Shown here piece by piece: positions 49,554 to 59,607 of a DNA stretch of 64,000 bases; positions within the stretch are counted from its first letter, which is position 1, and every line of letters begins with the position of its first letter. The notes under the pieces are model-generated. The model searched no databases and was not told the DNA's origin. It was given only the letters and a program-made list of their open reading frames with translations. Origin of the DNA: Rhodopseudomonas sp. P2A-2r. GTDB lineage: Bacteria > Pseudomonadota > Alphaproteobacteria > Rhizobiales > Xanthobacteraceae. The translations under genes were made by a program, and so were the position numbers. The stretch is from the NCBI RefSeq assembly GCF_026015985.1, contig NZ_CP110389.1, forward strand, positions 6,480,001 to 6,544,000, written 5' to 3'.

Positions 49554-50324
49554 ATGACGACGACGGTCACGCGATACGGACTGGTACTACTGATCGCAAC
49601 GACGACCATGGCGACGGCGCCCGCCGCCGCTATGATCGGCTGCAGTTTTGAACCGCAAGGCGCGGGCCGCGTCAGCGCCGTTATCGACAGCCGCACCTTC
49701 CGGCTCGACGACGGTCGCGAGGTGCGGCTGGCCGGAATAGAATTCCCGACCGCGTCATTGGGCAAGGATGCGCTGGCCGCGCTGATCGCCGGTCGCGAGG
49801 TGACGCTGCACGGTGACAGCGACATGCCGGACCGTTACGGCCGGCAGCCGGCATTCGCGTTCGTCGATCAGGGCGACCTCGTCCAGCAGGCACTGTTGAG
49901 CCAGGGCGTGGCGCTGGCGTCGGCAGAGGTGACCGATCCGCCCTGCGCCGCTCTCCTGAAGGCGGCCGAGGCGGCTGCCCGCAGGGCCAGGCGCGGCATC
50001 TGGGGCAGGTCCGCCGTCATAAAAAACGCGGAAAGTCCGGGCGATATTTTGACCAGGATTGGGCAGTTCACGGTGGTCGAAGGACGGGTTCGGTCGGTTC
50101 GGCAGGCTGGGACGACCACCTATCTGAATTTTGGCAGACGCTGGACACAGGACTTTGCTGTGACTATTTCAAGGCGCATGATGGCTGCGTTCGAGGGCGC
50201 GGGAATATCGCCTAAGTCGCTCGAAACACGACAGATTCGCGTCCGCGGCTGGGTCGAGCTGCGGAATGGGCCGCGGATCGAGGCGCTCCGGGTGGGGCAA
50301 CTGGAACTGGTCGGGGACGACTAG
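49554..50324 (+). CDS. Staphylococcal-nuclease-like protein, possibly inactive
   Basis: 256 residues with an N-terminal signal segment (GLVLLIATTTMATAPAAA). The SNase-like core is visible: VSAVIDSRTFRLDDGREVRLAGIEFP, then LHGDSDMPDRYGRQPAFAF and a helical VQQALLSQGVALAS. The acidic residue that follows the GID.P motif in active nucleases is Thr here (EFPTAS), so catalysis is doubtful. A second beta-rich part follows. It is 48 bases before the M48 protease gene on the same strand. Confidence 0.85.
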   Translation: MTTTVTRYGLVLLIATTTMATAPAAAMIGCSFEPQGAGRVSAVIDSRTFRLDDGREVRLAGIEFPTASLGKDALAALIAGREVTLHGDSDMPDRYGRQPAFAFVDQGDLVQQALLSQGVALASAEVTDPPCAALLKAAEAAARRARRGIWGRSAVIKNAESPGDILTRIGQFTVVEGRVRSVRQAGTTTYLNFGRRWTQDFAVTISRRMMAAFEGAGISPKSLETRQIRVRGWVELRNGPRIEALRVGQLELVGDD

Positions 50325-50372
50325 ACCAAAAGGGCAGTCAAGGTTGTGACAGGTGTGGGTCGGCAAACCAGC

Positions 50373-51833
50373 ATGAGCCGCCGCCTTTGGGCTGCGCCTG
50401 CTTTGCTGTGCGCGCTGTTTGCCCTCGGCGGCTGCGGCGACGCCAGCCGCTTCGATGTCAGTAGTGCCAGGCCGACAAGTCCCGCCAAGCCGCCGAAGGT
50501 GCCGGTGGTGCAGACCCCGGCCGGCGAGAAGGAGCATGAACGCATCCTCGCTTCCTATGGCGGGTCCTATGACGATCCCCGGCTGGAAGCGCTGATCACC
50601 AAGACGGTGGACCGGCTGGTGGCGGCCTCCGAACGTCCGGACCTCACCTACAAGGTCACCATCCTGAACTCCGGCGCGGTCAACGCCTTCGCGCTGCCAT
50701 CCGGCCAGTTGTATGTAACGCGCGGCCTGATCGCGCTGGCATCGGACACATCGGAGCTGTCTTCGGTGCTGTCGCACGAGATGGCCCATGTGCTCGCCAA
50801 ACACGCCTCGATCCGCGAGGAGCAGGCACGCCAGGCTGCCGTCGTCACCCGCGTGGTCACCGACATGGGCAGCGATCCCGACCTGTCGGCGCTGGCGCTG
50901 GCGAAATCCAAGCTGACGATGGCGAGCTTTTCGCGCGCCCAGGAATTCGAGGCCGATGGCATCGGCGTCGGCATTTCCGCCCGCGCGCATTTCGATCCCT
51001 ACGGCGCCGCGCGCTTTCTGAGTTCGATGGAGCGCAATGCGGCGCTGAAGGCTGCGCGATCGCCGCTCGACCCGCGCGCCCAGGACTTCCTGTCGTCGCA
51101 TCCCGCCACGCCGGAGCGCGTACAGAACGCCCAGGCAAATGCACGGCAATACTCCTCGCCCGATGGAGGCGAGCGCGACCGCGAGACCTATCTCGCGGCG
51201 ATCGACAACATCGTCTATGGCGAGGATCCCAGCGAAGGCTTTGTGCGCGGGCGGCGCTTCCTGCATCCCAAGCTCGGCTTCACCTTTCAGGCGCCGGAGT
51301 CCTTCACGCTCGACAATACTGCGCAGGCGGTGATCGGCGTGCGCGAGGGCAGCAACCAGGCCATGCGGTTCGACGTGGTGCGGGTGCCGGCGGAGCAGTC
51401 GCTCGGCGACTACCTGAATTCCGGCTGGATGGAGAATGTCGACAGGGCCTCGACGGAAGACCTCACCATCAATGGGTTTCCGGCCGCCGCCGCCACCGCA
51501 CAGGGCGATCAGTGGCAGTTCCGGGTCTATGCGCTGCGGTTCGGCAGCGACGTCTATCGCTTCATTTTCGCCGCCAAGCAGAAGACCAGCGAGAGCGAAC
51601 GCAACGCCCGCGAGACGGTCAATTCCTTCCGCCGCCTGACGCTGGCAGAAATCCAGGCGGCGCGGCCGCTGCGCATCAAGATCATGACGGTGCAGCCCGG
51701 CGACACCGTCGAATCGATGTCGCACCGCATGGCCGGCGTCGACCGCCCCGCCGAGCGCTTTCGCGTGCTCAACGGCCTCGATGCCCAAGCCACCATCAAG
51801 GTCCGCGATCGCGTCAAGATCGTCGTGGATTGA
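50373..51833 (+). CDS. M48-family zinc metalloprotease lipoprotein with C-terminal LysM-like domain
   Basis: 486 residues from ATG 50373; the lipobox LGGC falls at about residues 18-21. The zinc motif LSHEMAHVLAKH and the downstream Glu in FEADGIGVG identify an M48 peptidase, similar to BepA/LoiP outer-membrane quality-control proteases. After residue 300 there is a non-peptidase region. The end (VQPGDTVESMSHRM ... RVLNGLDAQ) is LysM-like, suggesting binding to peptidoglycan. A terminator follows. Confidence 0.93.
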   Translation: MSRRLWAAPALLCALFALGGCGDASRFDVSSARPTSPAKPPKVPVVQTPAGEKEHERILASYGGSYDDPRLEALITKTVDRLVAASERPDLTYKVTILNSGAVNAFALPSGQLYVTRGLIALASDTSELSSVLSHEMAHVLAKHASIREEQARQAAVVTRVVTDMGSDPDLSALALAKSKLTMASFSRAQEFEADGIGVGISARAHFDPYGAARFLSSMERNAALKAARSPLDPRAQDFLSSHPATPERVQNAQANARQYSSPDGGERDRETYLAAIDNIVYGEDPSEGFVRGRRFLHPKLGFTFQAPESFTLDNTAQAVIGVREGSNQAMRFDVVRVPAEQSLGDYLNSGWMENVDRASTEDLTINGFPAAAATAQGDQWQFRVYALRFGSDVYRFIFAAKQKTSESERNARETVNSFRRLTLAEIQAARPLRIKIMTVQPGDTVESMSHRMAGVDRPAERFRVLNGLDAQATIKVRDRVKIVVD

Positions 51834-51877
51834 CGCGCTGACCGACTTCGTCTCGATAACGTCGGAACATGCTCAAC

Positions 51878-51977
51878 CGTCATCCTGAGGTGCGAGCCGA
51901 CTTCGGCTCCCCTCGAAGGATGGTGCTCCGCGCCGTCGCCCTTCGTGGCTCGCAAGAGCTCGCACCTCAGGGTGACG
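51878..51977. repeat. Palindromic intergenic repeat (gtcatcctgagg family)
   Basis: 51878-51897 and 51958-51977 are inverted copies of 20 bases with one mismatch (catcctgaggtgcgagc against gctcgcacctcagggtg). The middle has cctcgaagga ... cccttcgtgg. This is a third repeat family of the window, between the convergent M48 and carD genes. Confidence 0.7.
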
Positions 51978-51988
51978 GCGCTCCATTA

Positions 51989-52016
51989 AAAAGCCCGGCG
52001 TTTCAGCCGGGCTTTT
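51989..52016. terminator. Bidirectional terminator between the M48 gene and carD
   Basis: aaaagcccggc (51989-51999) pairs perfectly with gccgggctttt (52006-52016) around a six-base loop. The A- and T-runs let it serve both convergent genes. Confidence 0.85.
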
Positions 52017-52038
52017 GATCTCAAACCGTAGAAACCGC

Positions 52039-53025
52039 TTACGCCGCTTCGTCGGCGGCGGCGACATCGTCGCCATCGGCGTCGGCATCATCAGCGCTGG
52101 CTTCGGCACCGGCTTCGGCCTTGGCGCCGCGGCGCGGGCTCTTGGCCAGCTGGCCTTCGATTTCCTTGACCGCTTCGGTCTCGGTCACGTGCTGGACCAC
52201 CGCGATCTCACGGGACAGACGATCCAGCGCAGCTTCATACAGCTGACGTTCGCTGTAGGACTGCTCCGGCTGCGAGTCCGAGCGGAACAGATCGCGGACC
52301 ACCTCGGCAATCGCGACGATGTCGCCGGAATTGATCTTGGCTTCGTATTCCTGGGCGCGACGCGACCACATGGTACGCTTGATGCGTGCGCGGCCCTTCA
52401 GGGTCTCCAGCGCGCGCTTCACCAGCGCCGGCTCCGACAGCTTGCGCATACCGACATTGGCGACCTTGGCGGTAGGCACCCGCAGGGTCATCTTGTCCTT
52501 CATGAAATTGATGACGAACAGCTCCAGCTTGGCGCCGGCGATTTCCTGCTCTTCGATAGCCAGGATCTGGCCGACGCCATGCGCCGGATAGACCACGAAT
52601 TCATTGGTCTTGAAGCCCTGGCGCTGGGTCAGCACCTTCTTCGGCTCCTCCACGCGAGGTGCCACGGCGGCCGGCTTGGCAGCAGCTGCAACCGGCTTCG
52701 CGACCGCCTTGGTTGCGGCCTTCGGCGCAGCCTTGGCAGCGACCGGCTTCGCAGCGGGGGCCTTGGACTCAACAGACTTTGACTCAACAGACTTGGCGGA
52801 GGTTTTCGCAGTCTTGCTTGGCATTGAACTTCTTTTGTTTTTGGAGGACTTTGCAGGAGCAGGCTTGGCAGTGGCAGCCTTTACGGCGGTCCGGGTCGCC
52901 TTGGCGGGAGTCCGGGCACGGCCTTTGGTTGCACTGCGGCTGGCCGCAGGGGCTTTCTTTGCAGCCTTAGAGATACTCTTTTTACGCGTTTTCTGTGACA
53001 CAGCCTGATGCGCGGGTACTGCCAC
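52039..53025 (-). CDS. carD: CarD-family transcriptional regulator with long Lys/Ala-rich N-terminus
   Basis: 328 residues. The CarD/CdnL RNA-polymerase-interacting domain lies at about 135-300 (FVVYPAHGVGQILAIEEQEIAG ... FMKDKMTLRVP and the helical R/K-rich half). Before it come about 125 residues of Lys, Ala, Pro and Ser in histone-H1-like repeats (TAKTSAKSVESKSVESKAPAAKPVAAKAAPKA). The end is an acidic Ala/Asp tail. CarD stabilises open promoter complexes. The start is uncertain: GTG 53025 keeps the whole basic tail in frame, but ATG 52824 has the better ribosome site. Confidence 0.9.
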   Translation of the reverse strand: MAVPAHQAVSQKTRKKSISKAAKKAPAASRSATKGRARTPAKATRTAVKAATAKPAPAKSSKNKRSSMPSKTAKTSAKSVESKSVESKAPAAKPVAAKAAPKAATKAVAKPVAAAAKPAAVAPRVEEPKKVLTQRQGFKTNEFVVYPAHGVGQILAIEEQEIAGAKLELFVINFMKDKMTLRVPTAKVANVGMRKLSEPALVKRALETLKGRARIKRTMWSRRAQEYEAKINSGDIVAIAEVVRDLFRSDSQPEQSYSERQLYEAALDRLSREIAVVQHVTETEAVKEIEGQLAKSPRRGAKAEAGAEASADDADADGDDVAAADEAA

Positions 53026-53251
53026 GCCCCTGTTTGATGATTAAACGGGAAACCCGGCAGGGGCCATCGAGCGGCACCAAATGGGTCCAGCTTCTTGAAT
53101 TGTGCCTATAATAGCACATTTCCCGCAAAAATCAATGATTTATGCCCGCCCGCGGCCGTTCTCGGGCCAGCGACGGGGCATAATCCCAGGGCAGGGTAAA
53201 CGTCGGCGACGATTCTGCCGGTCAATAATCCGTCAGATGAGCGGATCCAGA

Positions 53252-53590
53252 TCAGTCGCCGGTACCCGGTGCGGGCGAGAAAAACTTGTCGAACTTGCCT
53301 TCGACGCCATCGAAATCCTTGGCGTCGGCCGGCGCATCCTTCTTCTGAGTGATGTTCGGCCAGCTCTTGGCATATTCCGTGTTCACTTCGAGCCACTTCT
53401 CGAGGCCCGCCTCGGTATCCGGCTTGATCGCATCCGCCGGACATTCCGGTTCGCAGACGCCGCAATCGATGCATTCGTCCGGATGGATCACCAGCATATT
53501 CTCGCCCTCGTAGAAGCAATCCACGGGGCAGACTTCCACACAGTCGGTGTACTTGCACTTGATGCAGGCTTCAGTGACGACGTAAGTCAT
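53252..53590 (-). CDS. fdxA: 7Fe ferredoxin (FdxA)
   Basis: 112 residues. [20 protein letters not shown] and [12 protein letters not shown] supply the cysteines for one 3Fe-4S and one 4Fe-4S cluster. The C-terminal extension of about 50 residues is the usual one in alphaproteobacteria. It carries electrons in the cytoplasm. It lies between the S4-protein gene and carD, as in relatives. Confidence 0.96.
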   Translation of the reverse strand: MTYVVTEACIKCKYTDCVEVCPVDCFYEGENMLVIHPDECIDCGVCEPECPADAIKPDTEAGLEKWLEVNTEYAKSWPNITQKKDAPADAKDFDGVEGKFDKFFSPAPGTGD

Positions 53591-53731
53591 CGAGGACTCC
53601 GGAAACGTTCAATTTTGAATGTTTGCGTAGCGCACCCACCCCCAAGCCGCAAGGGATGCGGCGCGGTTCGATCAATGCGTTTTCGCCGGAAGGGAGAATG
53701 TTGCCCCGAGGCCCGCCTGGCCAGCACAAAA

Positions 53732-54001
53732 CTACTCTGACCGCTGCTGCAGATCGGCATACAGCGCGCGCCCCAGGGTGGCATCGCCGCGCCGCTCGGC
53801 AAAGCCGGCGACCCTGAGCACGCGTACGGTGCGATCCAGCCCCACCGTGACCACATCGCCCAGCTTGACCGGATGGCCCGGCGCTGTCTCCCGGTTGCCG
53901 TTGACGCGGACATGGCCGGCTTCGACCAGCGCAGCAGCACTGGTGCGGGCTTTCACCACCCGTGCATGCCACAGCCATTTATCGAGACGCTGGCGCTCCA
54001 A
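53732..54001 (-). CDS. S4-domain RNA-binding protein (Hsp15-like)
   Basis: 89 residues that are essentially one S4 domain: RLDKWLWHARVVKARTSAAALVEAGHVRVNG. The E. coli relative Hsp15 binds stalled 50S subunits that carry nascent chains. It is downstream of the helicase gene on the same strand and could act in the same RNA context. Confidence 0.92.
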   Translation of the reverse strand: MERQRLDKWLWHARVVKARTSAAALVEAGHVRVNGNRETAPGHPVKLGDVVTVGLDRTVRVLRVAGFAERRGDATLGRALYADLQQRSE

Positions 54002-54032
54002 TCACCACCTGTCGCTGCGCGCGCGCGTTCTT

Positions 54033-54077
54033 CCTCGCCCCGCCCGGCGAAGCGAAGCTTCGCTAAGCGGGGCGAGG
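54033..54077. repeat. Inverted repeat between the helicase gene and the S4 gene
   Basis: cctcgcccc (54033-54041) pairs with ggggcgagg (54069-54077), and the palindrome agcgaagcttcgct (54051-54064) lies in the loop. It could act as a processing or attenuation hairpin in the helicase-S4 transcript. Confidence 0.5.
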
Positions 54078-54086
54078 TAAGAATCC

Positions 54087-57000
54087 TCAATCCTTGCGGG
54101 CGGTCATCTGCTCTTTGAGCGCCGCCAGCTTGGCAAACGGAGAATTGGGATCTATCGGCCGGTCGCGCTCGCGCGGCGGCGCGCTGCTGGCGTACGGCCG
54201 GGTCGCGCCGCCGCTGCGGTCGCCACGATCCGGACGGCCGTCGCGGCCCCCTTGTCGCGGTCGCCGCCCTTGAACTTGCCCTTGCCGCGGTCGCCGAATT
54301 TCTTGTCGCCCGGGCCCTTGTCGCCAAAGCGCTCGCGCGGCGGCCGGCCCTTGTTGTCGTTGTCGCGCGGACCGCGATTGGGCTGGCCTTCCACAAGTGC
54401 CCCGGCATTGGCCACGGGTGCATCGCCGCGCGGGCGGCGGTTTTCGTTGTTGCGGCGGCCGTGGTTGGGTCGATCGCGCTTCGCGCCGTCGGCGGATGCA
54501 GCTTCGCCTTCGGCGGTGGCCGGCGCATTGTTGTTGCGCTGATGCCGGTTGCGATCGTGGCGTGGCGGACGGCGTTCTTCGGAACGGCCACCTGGGCGCC
54601 AGACATCCACCATTTCCACCACGGCCGGAGCGGGCGCTTCGGCAGCTGCGGCTTCAGCAGGCACATCGGTGGCGACGGTCTCAGCCGAAGTTTCCGACGC
54701 TGCTTCAACAGGTGCAGCCTGTTCGGTTGGAGTGACGTCAGCCACAACAGCCTCGGTCGCGCCGGCATCCGCAACAGCGGTCGCGGGATCCGCTGCGGCC
54801 TCGGCCGGGGCAGACTCGCTCTCGAAAACAGGCGACACTTCCGGCAGCAGGGACGCCGACGTGGTGACGGCTTCCTCAACCGGGGCAGCGTCGTTGGTGA
54901 TGTCGGCGATCTCGCCGGTCGCGACGGCGACGGCCGGTTCCTCGGCGATATCAGCCGCCACTTCAACCGGAGCGGCATCGCTGGTGATGTCGGAGATCTC
55001 ACCGGTCGCAATGGCGACAGCCGGCTCCTCGGCGATTGTCTCGTCGCTGGTGTCCGCCTGAGCGGCGTCGACAGCCTCAGCGGCCACCGCTTCCACCACC
55101 GGCTTCGGCGCGGCCGGCGGCAATGGCGGCTTCTTCTCCATGCGATAGCCGAGCGCGCGCAGGATCGAGGCAAAATCCTCGCCGGCCGAACCGGTCAGCG
55201 AGGTCATCGCCTGGGTCACCACGAAGCCGCGGCCATCGAAGGCACCGGCGGGCTTTTCGCCCAATGACCCTTCGCGCCACGCCAATGCCGGACGAATGAG
55301 ATCGGCCAGACGCTCCAGAATATCGACGCGCACCGCGCGTTCGCCGCACTGGCGATAGCCGAGGATGCGATAGGCATCGCGGTCGAGCAGCTTGTCCACC
55401 GGGAACGAGGTGCGGCCGGAGCCGGCCAGATGCTGCGCGGTGGACAACGCCGCCATATCGGCATTGTCCTGCTTCTGCGCCCACAGCAGCAGCGCCAGCG
55501 CGCGCGCCGCAGGCTTCAGCAGCGCAGGGACATAGATGTGATAGGCGCCGAACCGCACGCCATATTTGCGCAGGGTGGCGCGCGACGGCTGGTCGAGATC
55601 CTTCATCTCGGTGGCGATCTTCTGTCGCTCCAGCACGCCGAGCGCTTCGGTGAGCTGGAAGGCGATGCCACGGGCGATGCCGGTGATGTCCTCGGCCTTG
55701 GTGAGATCGAACAACGGACCGAGCAGCTTTTCGATATGGGTCTTCAGCCACAGCTCAAGGCGGGCCTGCACGGCCTCGCGCGGCGGGCCGCTGAGGCGAT
55801 CGTCGGCAATGATGCGGATGCGGGGATGCAACACGTCGTCGGCGGCGACCAGGCGCGCCACCGCGTCGCCGGTCCAGCGCAGCACGCCGTCGGAGGCCAG
55901 GACGAACTGATCGTCGGCCGCATTCGCCAGTTTCTCGGCGCGCGCCTCGATTTCTCCGCCCAGCGCCTTTTGCGCGGTCGCCTGCAATGCCTTGGCATCG
56001 GAGCCGGCTTCGGCCGCATCGGGCGCGAACGTAAACCCGTCGAGACGGCCAATTACATGGCCCTCTACGATCACTTCGCCGGTCTTGCCAATTTCAGTAT
56101 TCAACATCGTGTTTTCCCGTAAGCGGCGCATCAATACACTGGTACGACGGTCAACGAAACGCTCCGTGAGCCGTTCATGCAGTGCATCTGACAGTTTATT
56201 TTCAAGTTCGCGCGAAATTCCCTGCCAATGGTCGGGATCTGACAGCCAATCCGGGCGATTCGCCACGAAGGTCCAGGTTCGGATCTGTGCGATTCGGCCC
56301 GACAAAGTGTCGATATCGCCGTCGGTGCGGTCGTTTTGCGCGATCTGGGTGCCGAACCAGGCATCTGGAATGCGCCCCCGCCGCATCAGGAAGCCATACA
56401 AAGTGGTCACAAGTTCGGCGTGCACCGCCGGCACGGTGCGCCTGTAGTCGGGGATCTGGCAGGCATCCCACAACCGTTCGACCGCTGCCGCGCCGACCGC
56501 CATCTCGCGGATATCGGCATCGCGGGCGAGGTGATCGAGCACGCGCAGGTCCTCGGCGATCGGCGCGCGGGTCAGCGCGTCATGGTTCGGCGTCAGCGCC
56601 AGCGACACCTGGAGTGCGGCAATCGACGAGAAATCGAGCTTGGCGTTGCGCCATTGCAGCACCTTCACGCTGTCGAAGGTGTGGTTCTGCAACGCGTTGA
56701 CCAGTTCGGGCTCGAACGGCGGGCAACGGCCGGTGCTGCCGAAGGTGCCGTTGCGGGTGGCGCGGCCGGCGCGGCCGGCGATCTGCGCAAACTCCGACGG
56801 ATTGAGACGACGGAACTGATAGCCGTCGAACTTGCGATCACTGGCGAAGGCGACATGCTCGACGTCGAGGTTGAGGCCCATGCCGACGGCATCGGTGGCG
56901 ACGAGATAGTCGACATCGCCGGACTGGAACATCTCGACCTGCGAATTGCGGGTGCGCGGCGACAGCGAGCCCAGCACCACCGCAGCGCCGCCGTGCTGGC

Positions 57001-57592
57001 GCTTGATCAGTTCGGCGATGGCGTAGACTTCATCGGCGGAGAACGCGACGATGGCCGAGCGGCGCGGCAGCCTGGTGATCTTGCGATCGCCGGCGAATTC
57101 CAGTTGGCTGAGCCGCGGCCTTGTGACGATGCTGGCGCCCGGCAGCAGCCGCTCGATGATCGGGCGCATGGTGGCGGCGCCGAGCAGCAGCGTTTCGTCG
57201 CGGCCACGGCGATTGAGAATACGATCGGTGAAGACATGGCCGCGTTCGAGATCGGCGGCGATCTGGATTTCATCGACGGCCAAAAATGACACGTCGAGAT
57301 CGCGCGGCATCGCTTCCACCGTCGAGACCCAGTAGCGCGGCTTCGGCGGCTTGATCTTTTCCTCGCCGGTGATCAGCGCCACGGCGTCCGGACCGACGCG
57401 GGCGACGATCTTGTTGTAGACCTCGCGCGCTAGGAGCCGCAGCGGCAGCCCGATGATGCCCGAGGAATGCGCCAGCATGCGCTCGATCGCCAGATGGGTC
57501 TTGCCGGTGTTGGTCGGGCCGAGCACGGCAGTGACGCCGGCGCCGGGCGCGCGGTCGTGGCCGCTGGAAGCCGAGAAATGGAAGGAAGCCAT
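54087..57592 (-). CDS. Suv3-like DExH RNA/DNA helicase with long low-complexity tail (apparent 3' frameshift)
   Basis: The SF2 helicase core covers about residues 15-330: LGPTNTGKTHLAIERM (Walker A), AVDEIQIAADLERGHVF (DEIQ, as in Suv3) and QIAGRAGRATRNGTFG (motif VI). A middle region follows, then an Ala/Glu/Val-rich part with a 29-codon imperfect tandem repeat (54876-55036) and an Arg/Gly/Asn-rich basic tail. At the C5 run 54247-54251 (G5 on the coding strand) one base seems missing. Adding a G gives the orderly ending KGGRDGRPDRGDRS ... FAKLAALKEQMTARKD with stop at 54087. As written, it ends at 54152 in Ala/Arg-rich residues. The start ATG 57592 has no strong ribosome site. Confidence 0.9.
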
Positions 57593-57959
57593 GTTGATCA
57601 AGGGTTTCTGCGTCGCGGGCGATCAGGTGTATGTCCCAATGCGACGCATCGGCACGGATGTTTTTAAGCTTTGGAACGAGTCCGGAACGAATCGCGCCCG
57701 AATCGGTGACTCGCCTCCTCTCCGCCGGGGTTCACCGCAATATCTCGCGTTCATCTGCAAGTTCGATCACTAGATCAAGATTCATCACGGCCAACAAGAG
57801 AACGATTTCGAGCGCGCGGGTTAACCGGCGCGGCGCACGATTGCGCCAGGAGTCAAGACGAGTCATGCGGCCTGTCATGCCCCTTGGCCTGCTGCCTGCG
57901 GCGGCGACATTCGTCGCGACGGCGTTGCGGCAAACCGGCGGCGAAGTTGCGGCAAGCGT
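57593..57959. other. Gap upstream of the helicase gene
   Basis: About 370 bases. It should hold the leftward promoter of the helicase and the 3' end of the next leftward gene. I find no convincing gene, hairpin terminator or palindrome. Confidence 0.4.
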
Positions 57960-58847
57960 TTACTGGGTTTTGGCCAGCCGCGGCGGCACCGCCGTAGTGA
58001 CGAAATCGACCGCCTCGAGCATCGCGGTGCCCAAAGGCGTCGGCACCGTCATGCGGAACGGCACCAGCACCCGCGTGCCGGCGATCGGCGCCAGCCAGAC
58101 TTCGATGTTGCGCTGGGCGGCGAGATATTTGATGGCGGCGCGGTCCGGGATGTAGCCGGCCAGCGGCGAAAAGTAGACCGCGCAGACCACCACCGGGCCG
58201 TGATAGCCTTTCTCGGCCTTGACGGTGTCCATGCGCTTGTAGTCGAGCTTGAGGTCGTAGCGCATGCGGCCGTCGAAGATCGACGTGCTGGTGCGGCAGG
58301 CATCCGCCGACAGCACATCCCCGCTGCCGGCCACCCGCAGCAGCGAGCCGGTCATCGGATCGATCACGCCGCGGCGATGCGCCTCGGTGACCGGGATACG
58401 CTCGGGATCCGCCGGCGGCTCCGGCTCGATGGAAAACTCCTTCACCCCGCCGCCCTGCAGCGCCATGCGGATGGTCTCGGACTTCTTCGACGCGGTGGTG
58501 GTGGCGGTATAGTTCGACGGCACCAGGGCACCGGCGACGATGCGGCCGGTGGCGGCGCCGGTGCCGGAGCCGCCGGCAAAGGCTTTCAGCAGGCCGGAGG
58601 TGCCGCCGGAGGCCGCGGCATTATACTGGTCGTCGGCGATCTCGATGGTCCAGGCGCCCTTGCCGACCGGAATCCCGGCCAGACTGGCTTCATAATGCGC
58701 ATCGAGCTTGCCCTGCGCCGCCGCCGGCCGGACCGCCCCGATCGTCGCCAGCGCGAACAACCCCGCAAACAACCCCACGGCCAGCAGGCCACGGCGGCGC
58801 CAGGCCGGGGCGCTGCGGAATCGCGGTCGATCGGTGGCAAAGCGCAT
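57960..58847 (-). CDS. Exported DUF3108-like protein
   Basis: 295 residues from ATG 58847. A signal segment (RRRGLLAVGLFAGLFALATIGAVRPAAAQG) leads to a beta-rich domain that begins LDAHYEASLAGIPVGKGAWTIEI, the pattern of the DUF3108 family. It is probably periplasmic. No enzyme motif is seen and the role is unknown. Confidence 0.82.
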   Translation of the reverse strand: MRFATDRPRFRSAPAWRRRGLLAVGLFAGLFALATIGAVRPAAAQGKLDAHYEASLAGIPVGKGAWTIEIADDQYNAAASGGTSGLLKAFAGGSGTGAATGRIVAGALVPSNYTATTTASKKSETIRMALQGGGVKEFSIEPEPPADPERIPVTEAHRRGVIDPMTGSLLRVAGSGDVLSADACRTSTSIFDGRMRYDLKLDYKRMDTVKAEKGYHGPVVVCAVYFSPLAGYIPDRAAIKYLAAQRNIEVWLAPIAGTRVLVPFRMTVPTPLGTAMLEAVDFVTTAVPPRLAKTQ

Positions 58848-59218
58848 CACGGCGGCGGGTGATCCCTGCGGGTTGGGGGCAGCGGCGACGCCTGCGGGAC
58901 CGTCCCGGCCCGGCCGGCTGCGCCATTGCCGATCTCTTCTGGCAGATCTAAGCACGAATCCGGCGCCGACCAAGCGGCCGCCGCCGGACCCGCTCAAGGG
59001 TTCTATTTCATGGCCGAATACGTCGTTTATATGATTGAAGCGGCACGCAAAACCGCGCTATACTGGGCGCGCCGCAGGGCCCGCTTGCGACTTTGCGCAA
59101 GGCTTCGTCTTGACGCATCGCCGCGCGCGTCCTATACGTCCGCGGCTCCTGAAATGGACGTGATTTTGAACCCCTGCCTGGCTTTGGGCCGTGGCGGGGA
59201 TGACAGAGGATTTTCGCG
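58848..59218. other. Divergent control region before rpmB
   Basis: Holds the rpmB promoter candidate at 59035-59064 and a leader of about 150 bases. Its last part (gaacccctgcctggctttgggccgtggcggggatgaca) looks like half of a dispersed palindromic repeat. Confidence 0.45.
59035..59064 (+). promoter_or_regulatory. Candidate rpmB promoter
   Basis: TTGAAG at 59035-59040 and TATACT at 59059-59064 with an 18-base spacer. Its position 155 bases before rpmB and the good -10 box support it. Confidence 0.45.
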
Positions 59219-59548
59219 ATGTCGCGGCGCTGTGAACTGACACTCAAGGGTCCCCAGGTGGGCCACAAGGTGAGCCACTCCAACCACAAGACCAAGCGCC
59301 GGTTTCTGCCGAACTTGGTCAATGTGACCTTCCTGTCCGACGTGCTCGGCCGCGGCGTGCGCATGCGCGTCTCGACCAATGCGGTGAAGTCGGTCGATCA
59401 TCGCGGCGGCTTCGACGCCTACCTGATCAAGGCCAAGGAAGGCGACCTGTCGCAGAAGGCCGTGCTGATCAAGCGCGCCATCGAGAAGAAGAAGATCACC
59501 GACGCCAGCAAGGCCCCGGCCGCAGAGGCCCCCGCCGCGGCGGTCTGA
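59219..59548 (+). CDS. rpmB: 50S ribosomal protein L28
   Basis: 109 residues, starting [33 protein letters not shown], a complete L28 signature. The C-terminus has the Ala/Pro-rich extension ([13 protein letters not shown]) usual in this group. A strong terminator follows. Confidence 0.97.
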   Translation: MSRRCELTLKGPQVGHKVSHSNHKTKRRFLPNLVNVTFLSDVLGRGVRMRVSTNAVKSVDHRGGFDAYLIKAKEGDLSQKAVLIKRAIEKKKITDASKAPAAEAPAAAV

Positions 59549-59573
59549 GCTTCAAAGCTTCTCCACTGAATTG

Positions 59574-59607
59574 AAAAGGCCGGATCGCAAGATCCGGCCT
59601 TTTTTTG
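59574..59607 (+). terminator. Terminator of rpmB
   Basis: aaggccggatc (59576-59586) and gatccggcctt (59591-59601) form an 11-bp perfect stem with a gcaa tetraloop, followed by a run of T. Confidence 0.92.
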
